Assembly: GCF_039822265.1 (NCBI RefSeq)
Contig: NZ_JBAJEX010000001.1
Location: forward strand, 62,001-126,000
Direction: 5' to 3'
Length of the DNA: 64,000 nucleotides
From: Thiobacter sp. AK1
GTDB lineage: Bacteria > Pseudomonadota > Gammaproteobacteria > Burkholderiales > Thiobacteraceae
Below, piece by piece: positions 30,327-39,552 of the stretch; position 1 is the first letter of the stretch; every line of letters begins with the position of its first letter. The notes beneath the pieces are model-generated. The model worked only from the letters and a program-made list of their open reading frames with translations. It was not told the origin of the DNA and ran no database searches. The translations under genes and the position numbers were made by a program.

Positions 30327-30704
30327 TCAAACCTTTGATCGGAACAGCACACCCTGTGCCGAATCCAGGTGTTTGGCGATGGTGAGCGCCTCTTCCGGTG
30401 GGATTTGGCGGATGACCTCGCCACTTTCCCGATCCACCACCTTCACCACTACCATTCCGGTGTCCTGGTCCACCGAAATTTTCAAGTCGCTTTGGGCGGA
30501 CTGGATGAAGGCATTGATGCGCTCGACCGCCTGCTTCACCACCTGGGCGTCGGCTTGTTGCCTCTGTCCAGGCGCGGGAAGCAGTAGTGTGGTCGCCGGA
30601 GGCGGCATAGGTGGCGGCGTCTCGGGCGAGACGTTTGGCGCCGCCCCTGAAACACCACCCATCCGCATCCCCGGACCCAAGGGGGAGATGGAACCGTTGG
30701 ACAT
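30327..30704 (-). CDS. flaG: FlaG family flagellar protein
   Basis: 125 residues: a disordered Pro-rich N-terminal half and a C-terminal FlaG domain with VERINAFIQSAQSDLKISVDQDTGMVVVKVVDRESGEVIRQIPPEEALTIAKHLD. FlaG genes lie beside flagellin and fliD in many polar flagellates, where loss tends to change filament length. The position here between fliC and fliD agrees. Confidence 0.92.
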   Translation of the reverse strand: MSNGSISPLGPGMRMGGVSGAAPNVSPETPPPMPPPATTLLLPAPGQRQQADAQVVKQAVERINAFIQSAQSDLKISVDQDTGMVVVKVVDRESGEVIRQIPPEEALTIAKHLDSAQGVLFRSKV

Positions 30705-30735
30705 GGCCTACCCTCCGTTCGTGCGGGGAGCCGAG

Positions 30736-30770
30736 CGGGAAGGACTTCGCGCCAGCGCGAGGCCCTCCCG
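30736..30770 (-). terminator. Hairpin downstream of fliC
   Basis: CGGGAAGGACTTCGCGC pairs with GCGCGAGGCCCTCCCG around a three-base loop, with a few mismatches. It begins about 25 bp after the fliC stop and lies before flaG. It lacks a T tract on the minus strand, so it could limit read-through into flaG or stabilise the 3' end of flagellin mRNA. Confidence 0.45.
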
Positions 30771-30794
30771 TTTCGGTCGTCCGCTGTTCCGGAT

Positions 30795-31649
30795 TTACCG
30801 CAGCAGCGTCAGCGCCGTCTGCGGCAGGGCGTTGGCCTGGGCCAGCACTGCCGTACCCGCTTGCTGCAGGATCTGTCCGCGGGTAAGCGCCGCGGTCTCG
30901 GCCGCGAAGTCCGCATCCATGATACGGCTGCGGGAGGCTTCCAGATTCTCCACGTAGTTTTGCAGGTTGGCGATCACCGCCTCAAAGCGGTTCTGCACCG
31001 CGCCGAAAGTGGAGCGAATGGTGGAAATCTGGGAAATATCCGCATCCAGGTTGGCCAAGGCCGCTGAGGCATTGGCCTGGGTAGTGACATCGATGACGCC
31101 TGTCGCGCTCAGGCTGCCGCTGTAAGTCCAGAGGCCAGCCGAACCATTCACCGCCAGGTTGGTGGTGCTCACGCTCACCTGGTTATCCGCTGTTCCGGAT
31201 GCGCCCACCTGGAACGTGAGGGTCGAAGCGCCAGACAGCAGCAGGGTGCCGTTGAAGGAGGTGGTCTGGACGATACGCGAGATTTCCTGAGTGAGCTGGT
31301 CCACCTCTTTCTGTAGCTGCTTGCGGTTGGTATCGCTCAAGGTGCCATTGGCCGCCTGCACGGCGATCTCACGAATCCGCTGCACGTTGCGGGCAATTTG
31401 GCGCAGGGCGCCTTCCGCGGTCTGCCCCAGGGAAATGCCGTCGTTGGCATTGCGGATCGCCTGATTATTGCCCCGAATCTGGGCGGTGAAGGCCTCCGAC
31501 ACGGCGAGGCCTGCAGCATCATCCTTCGCGCTGTTGACCCGCAGGCCGGAAGACAGCCGCTGCAGGGTTACCGCCAGCTGGCTGCTGTTGGTGGCTAGGT
31601 TGCGCTGAGCGTTCAGGGACGCGATGTTGGTGTTGACGATCAGAGCCAT
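30795..31649 (-). CDS. fliC: Flagellin
   Basis: Subunit of the flagellar filament. The ATG at 31649 follows GGAGATCG with good spacing. The 284-residue protein has complete conserved ends: [18 protein letters not shown]...[20 protein letters not shown] at the N-terminus and [63 protein letters not shown] at the C-terminus. It is short, with almost no D2/D3 domain; the central 140-210 region is rich in Ser and Thr, the type of site O-glycosylated in other flagellins. A near-consensus sigma-28 promoter lies 80 bp upstream. The gene directly before it encodes the radical SAM/glycosyltransferase giant, suggesting that the filament is a glycoprotein; this link is inferred. Confidence 0.97.
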   Translation of the reverse strand: MALIVNTNIASLNAQRNLATNSSQLAVTLQRLSSGLRVNSAKDDAAGLAVSEAFTAQIRGNNQAIRNANDGISLGQTAEGALRQIARNVQRIREIAVQAANGTLSDTNRKQLQKEVDQLTQEISRIVQTTSFNGTLLLSGASTLTFQVGASGTADNQVSVSTTNLAVNGSAGLWTYSGSLSATGVIDVTTQANASAALANLDADISQISTIRSTFGAVQNRFEAVIANLQNYVENLEASRSRIMDADFAAETAALTRGQILQQAGTAVLAQANALPQTALTLLR

Positions 31650-31727
31650 TTTTCGATCTCCTTATACAGGTCATCCCGCATGGCGGCGGGCACGGCTGGC
31701 GCGCCACTCGCGCTGCCGTCATGGCCT

Positions 31728-31754
31728 TTAACGGCGCTTGCGACTTGAACTTTA
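31728..31754 (-). promoter_or_regulatory. Sigma-28 (FliA) promoter of fliC
   Basis: On the minus strand TAAAGTTC (31754-31747), an 11-base spacer, then GCCGTTAA (31735-31728). The FliA consensus is TAAAGTTT-N11-GCCGATAA, so both halves match at 7 of 8 positions with exact spacing. The leader to the fliC ATG would be about 70 nt. Confidence 0.85.
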
Positions 31755-31943
31755 GGGCGAGCCAGCGCATCGTGCGGAGTTCACTACAGACCTCCCCTAC
31801 GGGTTGTTTTTCACGGCGCTGACAAGGCGCGCAGGGAAGTCGGCTTCTGGAGCCCTTTGTTTGCCTACTGCTGGCCTCTCCGCGCCGAGAATGCGCGATG
31901 TATCCCTGTGGGGAAAGCCCGCTACTGAGACTGGGAGTCAACG

Positions 31944-34900
31944 CTACCGGGTCAAGGCGCGCAGCCATTCATCCAGATGGTTTTCCAGCAGGTAGTGCCG
32001 GCGTACCCATTCTCGAAGTTCGTCACCTTCCGCTTGCGCGGCATCAAGGTCATGAATGCGCTCGCGGATGGCTTCGACCCAGGCCTCGGTGGTGTTCGGA
32101 ACCCGTTTCACCGGTGCGTCGCGATAGGGATGGATGTCGGTGCACACCACAGGCCATCCTAGGATGCCGTATTCCAGCAGGCGCAGATTGCTCTTGGCTT
32201 CGTTGAAGGCGTTGATGGCAAGGGGTGCCACGGCCAGATCCAGGTCCAGGCTCGCCAGCTTGGCGGGATAGTCATAGAAGGAAACGACAAAATCGTGATA
32301 CTCGCGTACGTGAGGACGGAGCGCGTCGGGACACATGCCAAAGAACACCCAGTCCACTTCTTGGGCGGTCGCTTTTACCACATCGGCTATGAGAGCTAGA
32401 TCCCCGGCGTGCTGCTGCGCACCCGCCCAGCCCACGCGGGGTTTTCGCCCCACGCGGCGCCGTGACGTGAGATGCCCCCAGATCGCGTTTTCCAAGCGGT
32501 TAGGCAGGACGCGCACATCCTCGTGCATAGTCCGGCATAAGTTTGCGATAGGCTCGGTACTAACCACCACCCGATCGGAGAGGGACAGCGCTTTGCGTAA
32601 ACGGGGTTTGACGTCGCGCGGCATATGCCGATGGAAAGAGTTCTCGGGAGGCAGTTCCGTCACCAGATCGTCCAGCGAGAAGACGAGTAGCACGTCTTTA
32701 TTGTATTGCCGGTATTGGTGCATGGCCTTCAGGTGCGCATCTCCGAGCGTGGCATGCAATACGAAGGTGTCGGGCTGGGCACGCGCCAGCTCGACGGGCC
32801 AAACCACCCTGCTCTCGAAATATTTGCCACCTTGAACGACGTCACCATGGGCGAGCCCGGCCCGGCTCAGGGCGCGGAACGGGCCAATGATACGGTACTC
32901 CCCGGAACCGCCGGCTAGCGGCAAGCCCAACAAGCGGGGCCGGTCGTGAAAATTCGGGTCCCAGTCGATGACCAGCGTGCTTTCCACTTCATACCCGGGT
33001 GGCAACAAGCTGAGATGGCGGTTGTAGGCAGGATCGGTGGCCAAGACTGGCAGCCAACGCTCCAGCATCACAGCCCGTTCCTGCTCGGCACGCGCGTAGT
33101 CAGTGGCAAGTTTCATAAGATCGACCCCAGCGCTCTTGATGCTGCTCGACCCATGGTGCACCACCGTAGCATACGGGGTCCAGACGACCTTGTAGCCTGC
33201 GCGCCCAACCTTCAAGCAAAGATCGACGTCGTTTAACAACACTTTCAGATGATCTTCATCCATTTCCGCGACCTGCTGGTACACGGTTTTCCGTACCAGC
33301 ATGCAGGCCGCGGAGACCGCCGAATAGTTTTGATCGACGAGGGCACGTTTCATGTAACCCGGGTCATTCAGGCCCAGTCTGCCGTTGAAAGGATGATCAG
33401 CAACGCCGTGAAGACCCAGCACGACACCAGCGTGTTGCAACTTGCCTGTCTCGGGATAAACTAGCCTCGCCCCGACGATTCCCACCTCTGGCCGCTGGCC
33501 GTAGTTCAACATGCGTTCCAACCATTGCGGCTGAACGATTTGGGTATCGTTGTTCAAAAGTAGCAAATAGTCGCCCTTTGCCTGCCGAGCCGCCAGGTTG
33601 TTCATGGCGGAAAAATTGAACGGTGCGTCATAGGACAGCAGGCGCACCCGCTCGCCGTGGGTCTTTTCCAGCTCGCGGTAATAATCCAGCACGTCAGGGT
33701 CAGTGCTTTGGTTATCGACGATGATCACTTCGTAGTAGGGATAGCTCGTCTTTGCCAAGAGGCTTTCCACGCACGGCTTGAGAAACTCTAGCTTGTCCCG
33801 GTTCGGAATGATGATGGAAACCAAGGGTTGCTCTGCATGTGCGTACGTCACGCGATGCGTGCCAGGGATGTAACCCGGAGTCACTTCGCCCGCAATTCCA
33901 GCCCGGCGCAAATGGGCGCGGACAGCCTCCATCGCTGCCTCGTCGCTTTTGGTGAGCATCCCTGTTTCCGGCAGATGAACGAGGACATCGGCAATGTGTC
34001 CAATAGCCTCCTCTCCCACTCGGTCGAGCACGCGCAGGGCCAAGTCATAGGTTTCGGCACCTTCCAGAGTGGAATAACCACCAGCCTCAAGCACGGTATC
34101 GGCGCGAACCGTGAAGGGACCGATGTAGTCCATGGAGCGGAGCAAATCCAAGTTGAAGTCTGGCTTGAACCAGGGCTCTGTCATCCCACCATCGTGCCCA
34201 CTCCGGTCATGGTCGCTATAAATGAGGCGCCAGTTCATTCTCGAGTTGATGTAATCACCCATCCGGAGCATTGCATGGGGCTCGAGTCGCGCCCCAGGAA
34301 GAAGGCACCAAAGCCACGCTTGCGACAAACCCGCCAATACGACATCCACTGCTCGCTTGCGCTCGGAAACTGTGCCCGCCTGAATCCACACCAGCTGAGG
34401 AATCGTGTTAAATGCTGGGTCTGGTGAGGGCACGGGCGCTACGACAATAAGTCGCCAATTTTTATACAGTTGCAGCGCTAAGGAATCTACCGTGTCCGCG
34501 AGTAGCCCCAACTCATTTCCCCCAACCACGACCAGACAAACAAACTCCGGCTGGTTACCCCATTTGGTCATCATGCGCTCGGCAAACAACTCGCCATCGA
34601 TTTCTTGCAAGCCGTGTTTGCTGCGCCAGATTTGGTACCGTTCAGTTTCGCCGCGCAATGCGTCGGATCTCGTTATCGCACCCGTAGGTCTCACGTAGCC
34701 AGCCTCGACCAGCGCCAAGCGCTCGGTACGTGCCCGTGCGGTAAGTTCGTCGGCCAGATCTCGGCTGCGCTCGTAGATGTCGCGCCAAGTCACGGCAAGG
34801 TGCTCCTGACCCAACCCAGTGCGTTGTTGCTGTAAACCTTCGCGCACTCGCACTTCGACCGATGTATGTGCCAGATGCTTTGGGCGCGAATAGCGCGCCA

Positions 34901-37574
34901 ACCGTATGAGATATTCCCAATCCTCGAGCACCGGTAATCGGTCGTCGAAGAGACCAGCCTGACGCACGAGTTCCCAGCGATGTGCCCAAGTACAGATCGG
35001 AATATAGTTGGCCACCAGCAGCCGCTCCCGTGAGAAATCTAGGTGAGCGTACGGATTGTGCCCGGCGCCAAGTACCGTGCGCTGGCCGTCCGGTTCAATG
35101 CGCTCCGGAACGAGAACGGCATCGGTGTAGACAAAGTCGCACCCGTCCTCATGCAAAGCTGCGACCACGGTCGATAAGTGATCGGTCCGCCAGAGGTCAT
35201 CGTCATCGAGATAACAGACGATCTCGCCGCGCGCGAACTTTAGTGCCGTGTTACGGGCTGCGCCAGGACCGAGCGAGCGCGGATGGCAGAAATAACGCAG
35301 GCGGCTGCGCTCGGGGTCGGCGGCGGCGACGATCGCCGCGACGTCCTCGCCGCCGTCGTTGACCACGATTCCTTCCCAGTTCGGATAGTCCTGGGCCACG
35401 AGCGAGGCGAGCGCATCGGCGAGCAGGCGCGCTCGGTTGTGCGTAGGAATGATGACAGTCACCAGCGGCCCGCCTGGGTCGTGGTGCAAAGCCAGCGGCT
35501 GCTGCGCCGCAGCCTGGCGCGCCAAGGTCGCGCGCGCCCAGGCGAGATCCTCGGCGCGATAGAGGGTCGGGTTGTTGAGCATGATCTGCGCGCGCTTTTC
35601 CTCAAAGTGCGCGAGCGCATGCTGGTAGAGCCCGGTGTCGTGCCGGCGATAGAGGAAGAGCGGCTCCGGGATATAGCGCCCGTAGTAACCGCGCGCGCAG
35701 GCGGCCACCCAGAAGTCCCAGTCCTCGCAACCTTTGACGTTGTCGCGGTAGCCACCCACATCCTCCCACACGCAGCGTCGGTAGAGCGCGCAGTACGAGA
35801 TATGATTCTGATAGGGTAGCCGCACCGGATCATAAGGCGCGGCTTTGACGAGTTCGGTGACCCCATCGAAGTCCACTCGGTCGGTGTAGGCAATAGCCAC
35901 GGTGGGGTCTGCCTCGAGCGCGGCAACACAGCGCTCGAGCATAGTCGGCGCGATCATGTCATCGGCATCGAGGCAAAGGATGTATTGACCGCGTGCTTCT
36001 CGAATGCCACGGTTGCGCGCGTGTGCAGGCTGGCCCGAGTTCGGCTGCCGGATAACCCTAATCGCCACCTGACGGCAGTCTGCCACAAGACGTTCACACA
36101 CTTGCGGAGTATCGTCCGTGGAGCCGTCATCCACGATGATGATTTCAAAGTCTCGAAAGGTCTGCGCAAGTACGCTGCCTACGGCCTCGCTCAGATAGCG
36201 CCCGTAGTTGTAACAAGTGATGACCACCGAGACCTTGGGCGAGCACAGACTATCGGAAAGCGCCGCGGTCGCCTCCAACGCTGCCCCTGGGAGGGCAGCC
36301 GCCGACCGCCTGCCCTCCTCGACATCAACCCGGTCTGCCCCATCGGCGAGCTTGCGCCAGGCGGCAAAGGCCTCCTTCACCACCGCCTTCATGTCGGCGT
36401 AGGGCTCGGTCTTGACCAAAAACGGCATGATGTAGGTGTAACGCGCGCGGTGCAGCGGCGCGCGCTCGGGCGTGTCGTACGGAACGAATTCGTCCGGCCC
36501 GTGGTTCTTAAGATAGTTCGGGTCGATGCCGTCACAGACCTCGCGCGCCCCGCAACGGGCGCATGGTTCGCCGAAGTGCTTGAGATTCGCCCCACGTACG
36601 CCAGTCACCCGTACACCGTTGTCGTGCTGTGCCTGCGTGGGGCGGAAGGTCAAATAGTCCTCAATCCCGCCCTCGCGCACCGGAAGCCTCGCGGCACACT
36701 GTGCTGGCGTACCGCCAAAATGGCCGGCCGCATTCATCCATTCATAGGGGTCGTACCGCACGCCAAGCATCCCGACCAAGTTCTTTTCCATGCCGCGCAC
36801 TGCACACAAGGGCGCGTAGCGGATATTGACGGCCACATCGTTCGACTCAAGAATCGCCACCGCCTCGCTGAGGTACGGATGGATGTCGCTATAGCGCGCC
36901 TGCACGCCAAAAGCGCGCCCGTCGCGGTTCCATTCGTAATAGGCATTCATGATGATGAAATTGTGCAGATAGATGCCGTGCCGCAGGATCTCCCGCGCAA
37001 TGTCCGGCAGATGGCGGTAGTTCCAATCGACAACCGTGGTGTTGCTCGTGAACTGGAAACCCTTTTCGTCGAGATACTCCATGGCGCGGCGCTGTCTTTC
37101 CCATGATTCGCCAGTCAGTCTTTCGAACAACGCCTCGTCGACGGCATGCATGGAAAAGAGAAAATTCACCAGCCCCGCCTCGAGCAGGTCGTCTATGAGC
37201 CGCTCGTTCTGGCAGTTTTTCATGCGCCGCATGAGGTACTGGCCGAGAGTGATGATGCGCCCTTTGAGTCCAAGTTCCTGATGGGCGTAGCGCGTAATCT
37301 CGATGATGTTTTGATGCAGTGTGGGCTCGCCGCCCGTGAAGTCGAAGTTCACGAACCCCTGGGCGGCAAGCAGGCGGAGGATCTCCTTGCACTCCTCAAG
37401 CGTGCGGAACTCTGCACGGCGCATGCCACGGAACTGATCGTCGCTACCGTCGAGATAGCTGTAGTAGCAGAACTTGCAGGAGTGGACGCATTTCAGTCCC
37501 ACGTCCAGCACGGCCCCGCGGCTGAGCCGGCCGGGTGTATGGAGAAAATATCCTGGGTTATTTCCGTTCGGCAT
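31944..37574 (-). CDS. Giant multi-domain protein: radical SAM + four GT2 modules + GT4-like module
   Basis: One uninterrupted frame of 1876 residues with GAGGACGTGAT before the ATG. Domains seen: radical SAM about 20-350, with C29-x3-C33-x2-C36 for the 4Fe-4S cluster, GGEP at 81-84, and a second cysteine set C338-C341-C347 resembling an auxiliary-cluster (SPASM/twitch) site; GT2 module 1 at about 446-690 (VSVVITCYNYGRYL, VDDGSTDDT, LDADD); GT2 module 2 at about 703-930 (VTVIIPTHNRARLL, YLDDDD); GT2 module 3 at about 1009-1235, RfbC-like, with IYSDHDRS and EPWFKPDFNLDLL but a weakened nucleotide-binding start; GT2 module 4 at about 1250-1510 (VSIIIPNRDKLEFL, LLLNNDTQ); a GT4-like end at about 1550-1876 (VGWAGAQQHAGD, EAKSNLRLLEYGILGWPVVCTD). 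No signal peptide or membrane helix, so cytoplasmic. It lies between a UDP-glucuronate decarboxylase and flagellin. The likely role is building a glycan, perhaps on flagellin; the radical SAM chemistry is unknown. Confidence 0.88.
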   Translation of the reverse strand: MPNGNNPGYFLHTPGRLSRGAVLDVGLKCVHSCKFCYYSYLDGSDDQFRGMRRAEFRTLEECKEILRLLAAQGFVNFDFTGGEPTLHQNIIEITRYAHQELGLKGRIITLGQYLMRRMKNCQNERLIDDLLEAGLVNFLFSMHAVDEALFERLTGESWERQRRAMEYLDEKGFQFTSNTTVVDWNYRHLPDIAREILRHGIYLHNFIIMNAYYEWNRDGRAFGVQARYSDIHPYLSEAVAILESNDVAVNIRYAPLCAVRGMEKNLVGMLGVRYDPYEWMNAAGHFGGTPAQCAARLPVREGGIEDYLTFRPTQAQHDNGVRVTGVRGANLKHFGEPCARCGAREVCDGIDPNYLKNHGPDEFVPYDTPERAPLHRARYTYIMPFLVKTEPYADMKAVVKEAFAAWRKLADGADRVDVEEGRRSAAALPGAALEATAALSDSLCSPKVSVVITCYNYGRYLSEAVGSVLAQTFRDFEIIIVDDGSTDDTPQVCERLVADCRQVAIRVIRQPNSGQPAHARNRGIREARGQYILCLDADDMIAPTMLERCVAALEADPTVAIAYTDRVDFDGVTELVKAAPYDPVRLPYQNHISYCALYRRCVWEDVGGYRDNVKGCEDWDFWVAACARGYYGRYIPEPLFLYRRHDTGLYQHALAHFEEKRAQIMLNNPTLYRAEDLAWARATLARQAAAQQPLALHHDPGGPLVTVIIPTHNRARLLADALASLVAQDYPNWEGIVVNDGGEDVAAIVAAADPERSRLRYFCHPRSLGPGAARNTALKFARGEIVCYLDDDDLWRTDHLSTVVAALHEDGCDFVYTDAVLVPERIEPDGQRTVLGAGHNPYAHLDFSRERLLVANYIPICTWAHRWELVRQAGLFDDRLPVLEDWEYLIRLARYSRPKHLAHTSVEVRVREGLQQQRTGLGQEHLAVTWRDIYERSRDLADELTARARTERLALVEAGYVRPTGAITRSDALRGETERYQIWRSKHGLQEIDGELFAERMMTKWGNQPEFVCLVVVGGNELGLLADTVDSLALQLYKNWRLIVVAPVPSPDPAFNTIPQLVWIQAGTVSERKRAVDVVLAGLSQAWLWCLLPGARLEPHAMLRMGDYINSRMNWRLIYSDHDRSGHDGGMTEPWFKPDFNLDLLRSMDYIGPFTVRADTVLEAGGYSTLEGAETYDLALRVLDRVGEEAIGHIADVLVHLPETGMLTKSDEAAMEAVRAHLRRAGIAGEVTPGYIPGTHRVTYAHAEQPLVSIIIPNRDKLEFLKPCVESLLAKTSYPYYEVIIVDNQSTDPDVLDYYRELEKTHGERVRLLSYDAPFNFSAMNNLAARQAKGDYLLLLNNDTQIVQPQWLERMLNYGQRPEVGIVGARLVYPETGKLQHAGVVLGLHGVADHPFNGRLGLNDPGYMKRALVDQNYSAVSAACMLVRKTVYQQVAEMDEDHLKVLLNDVDLCLKVGRAGYKVVWTPYATVVHHGSSSIKSAGVDLMKLATDYARAEQERAVMLERWLPVLATDPAYNRHLSLLPPGYEVESTLVIDWDPNFHDRPRLLGLPLAGGSGEYRIIGPFRALSRAGLAHGDVVQGGKYFESRVVWPVELARAQPDTFVLHATLGDAHLKAMHQYRQYNKDVLLVFSLDDLVTELPPENSFHRHMPRDVKPRLRKALSLSDRVVVSTEPIANLCRTMHEDVRVLPNRLENAIWGHLTSRRRVGRKPRVGWAGAQQHAGDLALIADVVKATAQEVDWVFFGMCPDALRPHVREYHDFVVSFYDYPAKLASLDLDLAVAPLAINAFNEAKSNLRLLEYGILGWPVVCTDIHPYRDAPVKRVPNTTEAWVEAIRERIHDLDAAQAEGDELREWVRRHYLLENHLDEWLRALTR

Positions 37575-37688
37575 ATCACGTCCTCACTAACAGGGCCACC
37601 GCTCCATGCGCACGCTCACGCCATATTGTCCGCGTTGTTTTGCGCACACCAATTTTGCTCACTCATCTACCGAGCCAGCCGCCAACCA

Positions 37689-38627
37689 CTACGATTTTAG
37701 GAGTCTTTTGAAATAGCCTATGGTCTCCCGCAACCCATCTTCCAGCTCCACTTGCGGCGCCCACCCAAGCTTGACTCGAGCCAGAGTAATATCTGGCTTG
37801 CGTTGCTTGGGATCGTCCTTCGGAAGAGGACGAAAGGTGATCTTTGCCTTTCCACCGACCAGTTTCAAAATTTTCTCGGCGAGCTCCAGCATTGTGACTT
37901 CCTGCGGATTACCAAGGTTGACGGGCCCCGTAAAATCCTTGTCACTGTCCATCAGTCGCAACAACGCTTCGATCATGTCATCGACATAACAGAAGGAGCG
38001 GGTTTGCTGCCCATCCCCAAAAATTGTGATGTCTTCGCCTCTTAGAGCTTGCACGACAAAATTACTTACCACTCTCCCATCATTCGGATGCATACGTGGG
38101 CCGTAAGTATTGAAGATTCGCGCCACTTTGATATCCAGGTTGTGCTGGCGGTGATAATCGAAAAATAGGGTTTCGGCGCAGCGCTTACCTTCGTCATAAC
38201 ACGAGCGTGGGCCAATTGGGTTGACGCGCCCCCAATAGTCTTCCGTTTGTGGATGCACCTCGGGATCGCCATACACTTCACTCGTAGATGCCTGCAATAT
38301 GCGCGCCTTGATCCGCTTGGCCAGCCCCAGCATGTTGATCGCACCATGAACGCTCGTTTTCGTGGTCTGGACTGGGTCACGCTGGTAATGCACGGGCGAA
38401 GCTGGACATGCGAGGTTGAATATCCGGTCCACCTCGACATACAGAGGGAAAGTGACGTCATGTCGCAACAGCTCGAAATAAGGATGAGCTAGCAGATGAA
38501 AAATGTTGGCTTTGGTGCCCGTAAAAAAATTGTCAACACACAATACGTCATATCCGCGTTGAATCAAGCGCTCACACAAGTGTGAGCCCAAAAATCCAGC
38601 CCCGCCGGTTACCAGAATCCGCTGCAT
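37689..38627 (-). CDS. UDP-glucuronate decarboxylase (UDP-xylose synthase), SDR family
   Basis: Oxidises and decarboxylates UDP-glucuronate to UDP-xylose with tightly bound NAD. The ATG at 38627 follows GGGGAG; 312 residues, typical for soluble bacterial UXS. Motifs: [19 protein letters not shown] (NAD-binding), [27 protein letters not shown] with catalytic Ser/Thr, [13 protein letters not shown] with the YxxxK pair, [22 protein letters not shown] and [15 protein letters not shown], which together are specific to the UXS branch of epimerase-like proteins. It is 114 bp upstream of the giant glycosyltransferase gene in the same direction. Its base composition is clearly lower in GC than flanking housekeeping genes (line 37861-37920 is 28 of 60), which suggests acquisition by transfer. 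Confidence 0.9.
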   Translation of the reverse strand: MQRILVTGGAGFLGSHLCERLIQRGYDVLCVDNFFTGTKANIFHLLAHPYFELLRHDVTFPLYVEVDRIFNLACPASPVHYQRDPVQTTKTSVHGAINMLGLAKRIKARILQASTSEVYGDPEVHPQTEDYWGRVNPIGPRSCYDEGKRCAETLFFDYHRQHNLDIKVARIFNTYGPRMHPNDGRVVSNFVVQALRGEDITIFGDGQQTRSFCYVDDMIEALLRLMDSDKDFTGPVNLGNPQEVTMLELAEKILKLVGGKAKITFRPLPKDDPKQRKPDITLARVKLGWAPQVELEDGLRETIGYFKRLLKS

Positions 38628-39552
38628 ATACTCCCCCACTACTCCTTTACATTCAGAGTATTCATTAGTCAATCGGTGCGCGCGCCATGAGATGAACTAC
38701 CCATGACATTCATCTCCGTCTTTTACATCTCTCCGGCGCCTACCCGGGGTGGACGAGCCCAGGCAGTCCGGCTCGCAGTCGAATTCTCGACCGGGTATTC
38801 AATGCCCTGCGGCCATCGCGCGCAACCCAGGCGCACCTGCGATCACCTCTATCCTGCGTCCTGAAGAGCAATCTGGGTTAAAACCCCAATCGACTGCTCG
38901 TCGGACGCCATCGCAGCCCATGAGCAGAGCGGGTAGGGTCTCCGCCCACGCCCGGTGCCTGGATGGAAACACGGAACGGCCACTGCTGGGTCTGGCTACG
39001 GTTGCTTGCCTTATCGAGTGCTACGTAAGCAGGTGACACGCTTACGTCGTCCCCGCCAAAGCGGGGACCCAGGAAGAAGGCCGGTACGATTCTGGAGTCC
39101 CGCTTTCGCGGGAATGACGGACCACTCATTAAGCCTGTCACTTGCTTTTGTAACGCCCTTTAAAAGGACGCACCTGCACTTCACCTAGAAGCGGAAGGAG
39201 GCAGCGTAGCGGGCAACCCATTTTTGCCACCCTTAGCCGTTTTCGGCATGGCGATTCAAGACTTTAACCTCCCGTGAAGAGGTTGGAAGGTGTGCTACAG
39301 AAACCTGGCCATTTAGGTTGCCAGCGGCGCTGGAGTCGGGAATGACGACAGACCTTCTCTGCAGGCAAACATGCCAAAGGGGCGGATCAAAGCGCTCCGC
39401 TGGCGTAATGGGCGAGACGTTTCGATGCATGGATGCAGCCGGGACACGGTTCAGCGTGTCTTGCCTCTGTGTCGCTGAGGCCGCAATCGATACGTCCTTT
39501 TTCGGAACCACGGCGACAAACTTGAGGCGCGGTGTGCCAGCCCAAGCCACCG
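38628..39552. other. 925-bp gene-free stretch with repeats
   Basis: No supported gene; the open frames lack RBS, family resemblance and codon bias. It contains a fragment like the arms of the palindromic element (TGGGTTAAAACCCCA, 38873-38887), a full inverted pair of the REP-like repeat (39045-39120) and a half unit at about 39329-39350. A weak promoter-like TTGACT (38672-38667) lies before the UDP-glucuronate decarboxylase gene. Confidence 0.6.
39045..39120. repeat. REP-like repeat, inverted pair
   Basis: CGTCGTCCCCGCCAAAGCGG at 39045-39064, followed by GGACCCAGG, and the opposing unit TCTGGAGTCCCGCTTTCGCG with GGAATGACGG ending at 39120. The two units face each other, giving a structure that can fold as a long hairpin. 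Same family as the repeats near 4.5, 42.3, 59.1 and 63.2 kb. Confidence 0.65.

Noticed and set aside
31650-31943. Intrinsic terminator after the giant transferase gene
   Set aside because: Only short GC hairpins without a T tract are present, so termination before fliC cannot be claimed.
35985-37106. 373-codon plus-strand frame opposite the radical SAM/GT region
   Set aside because: Shadow of the conserved radical SAM domain; its sequence has no recognisable fold.
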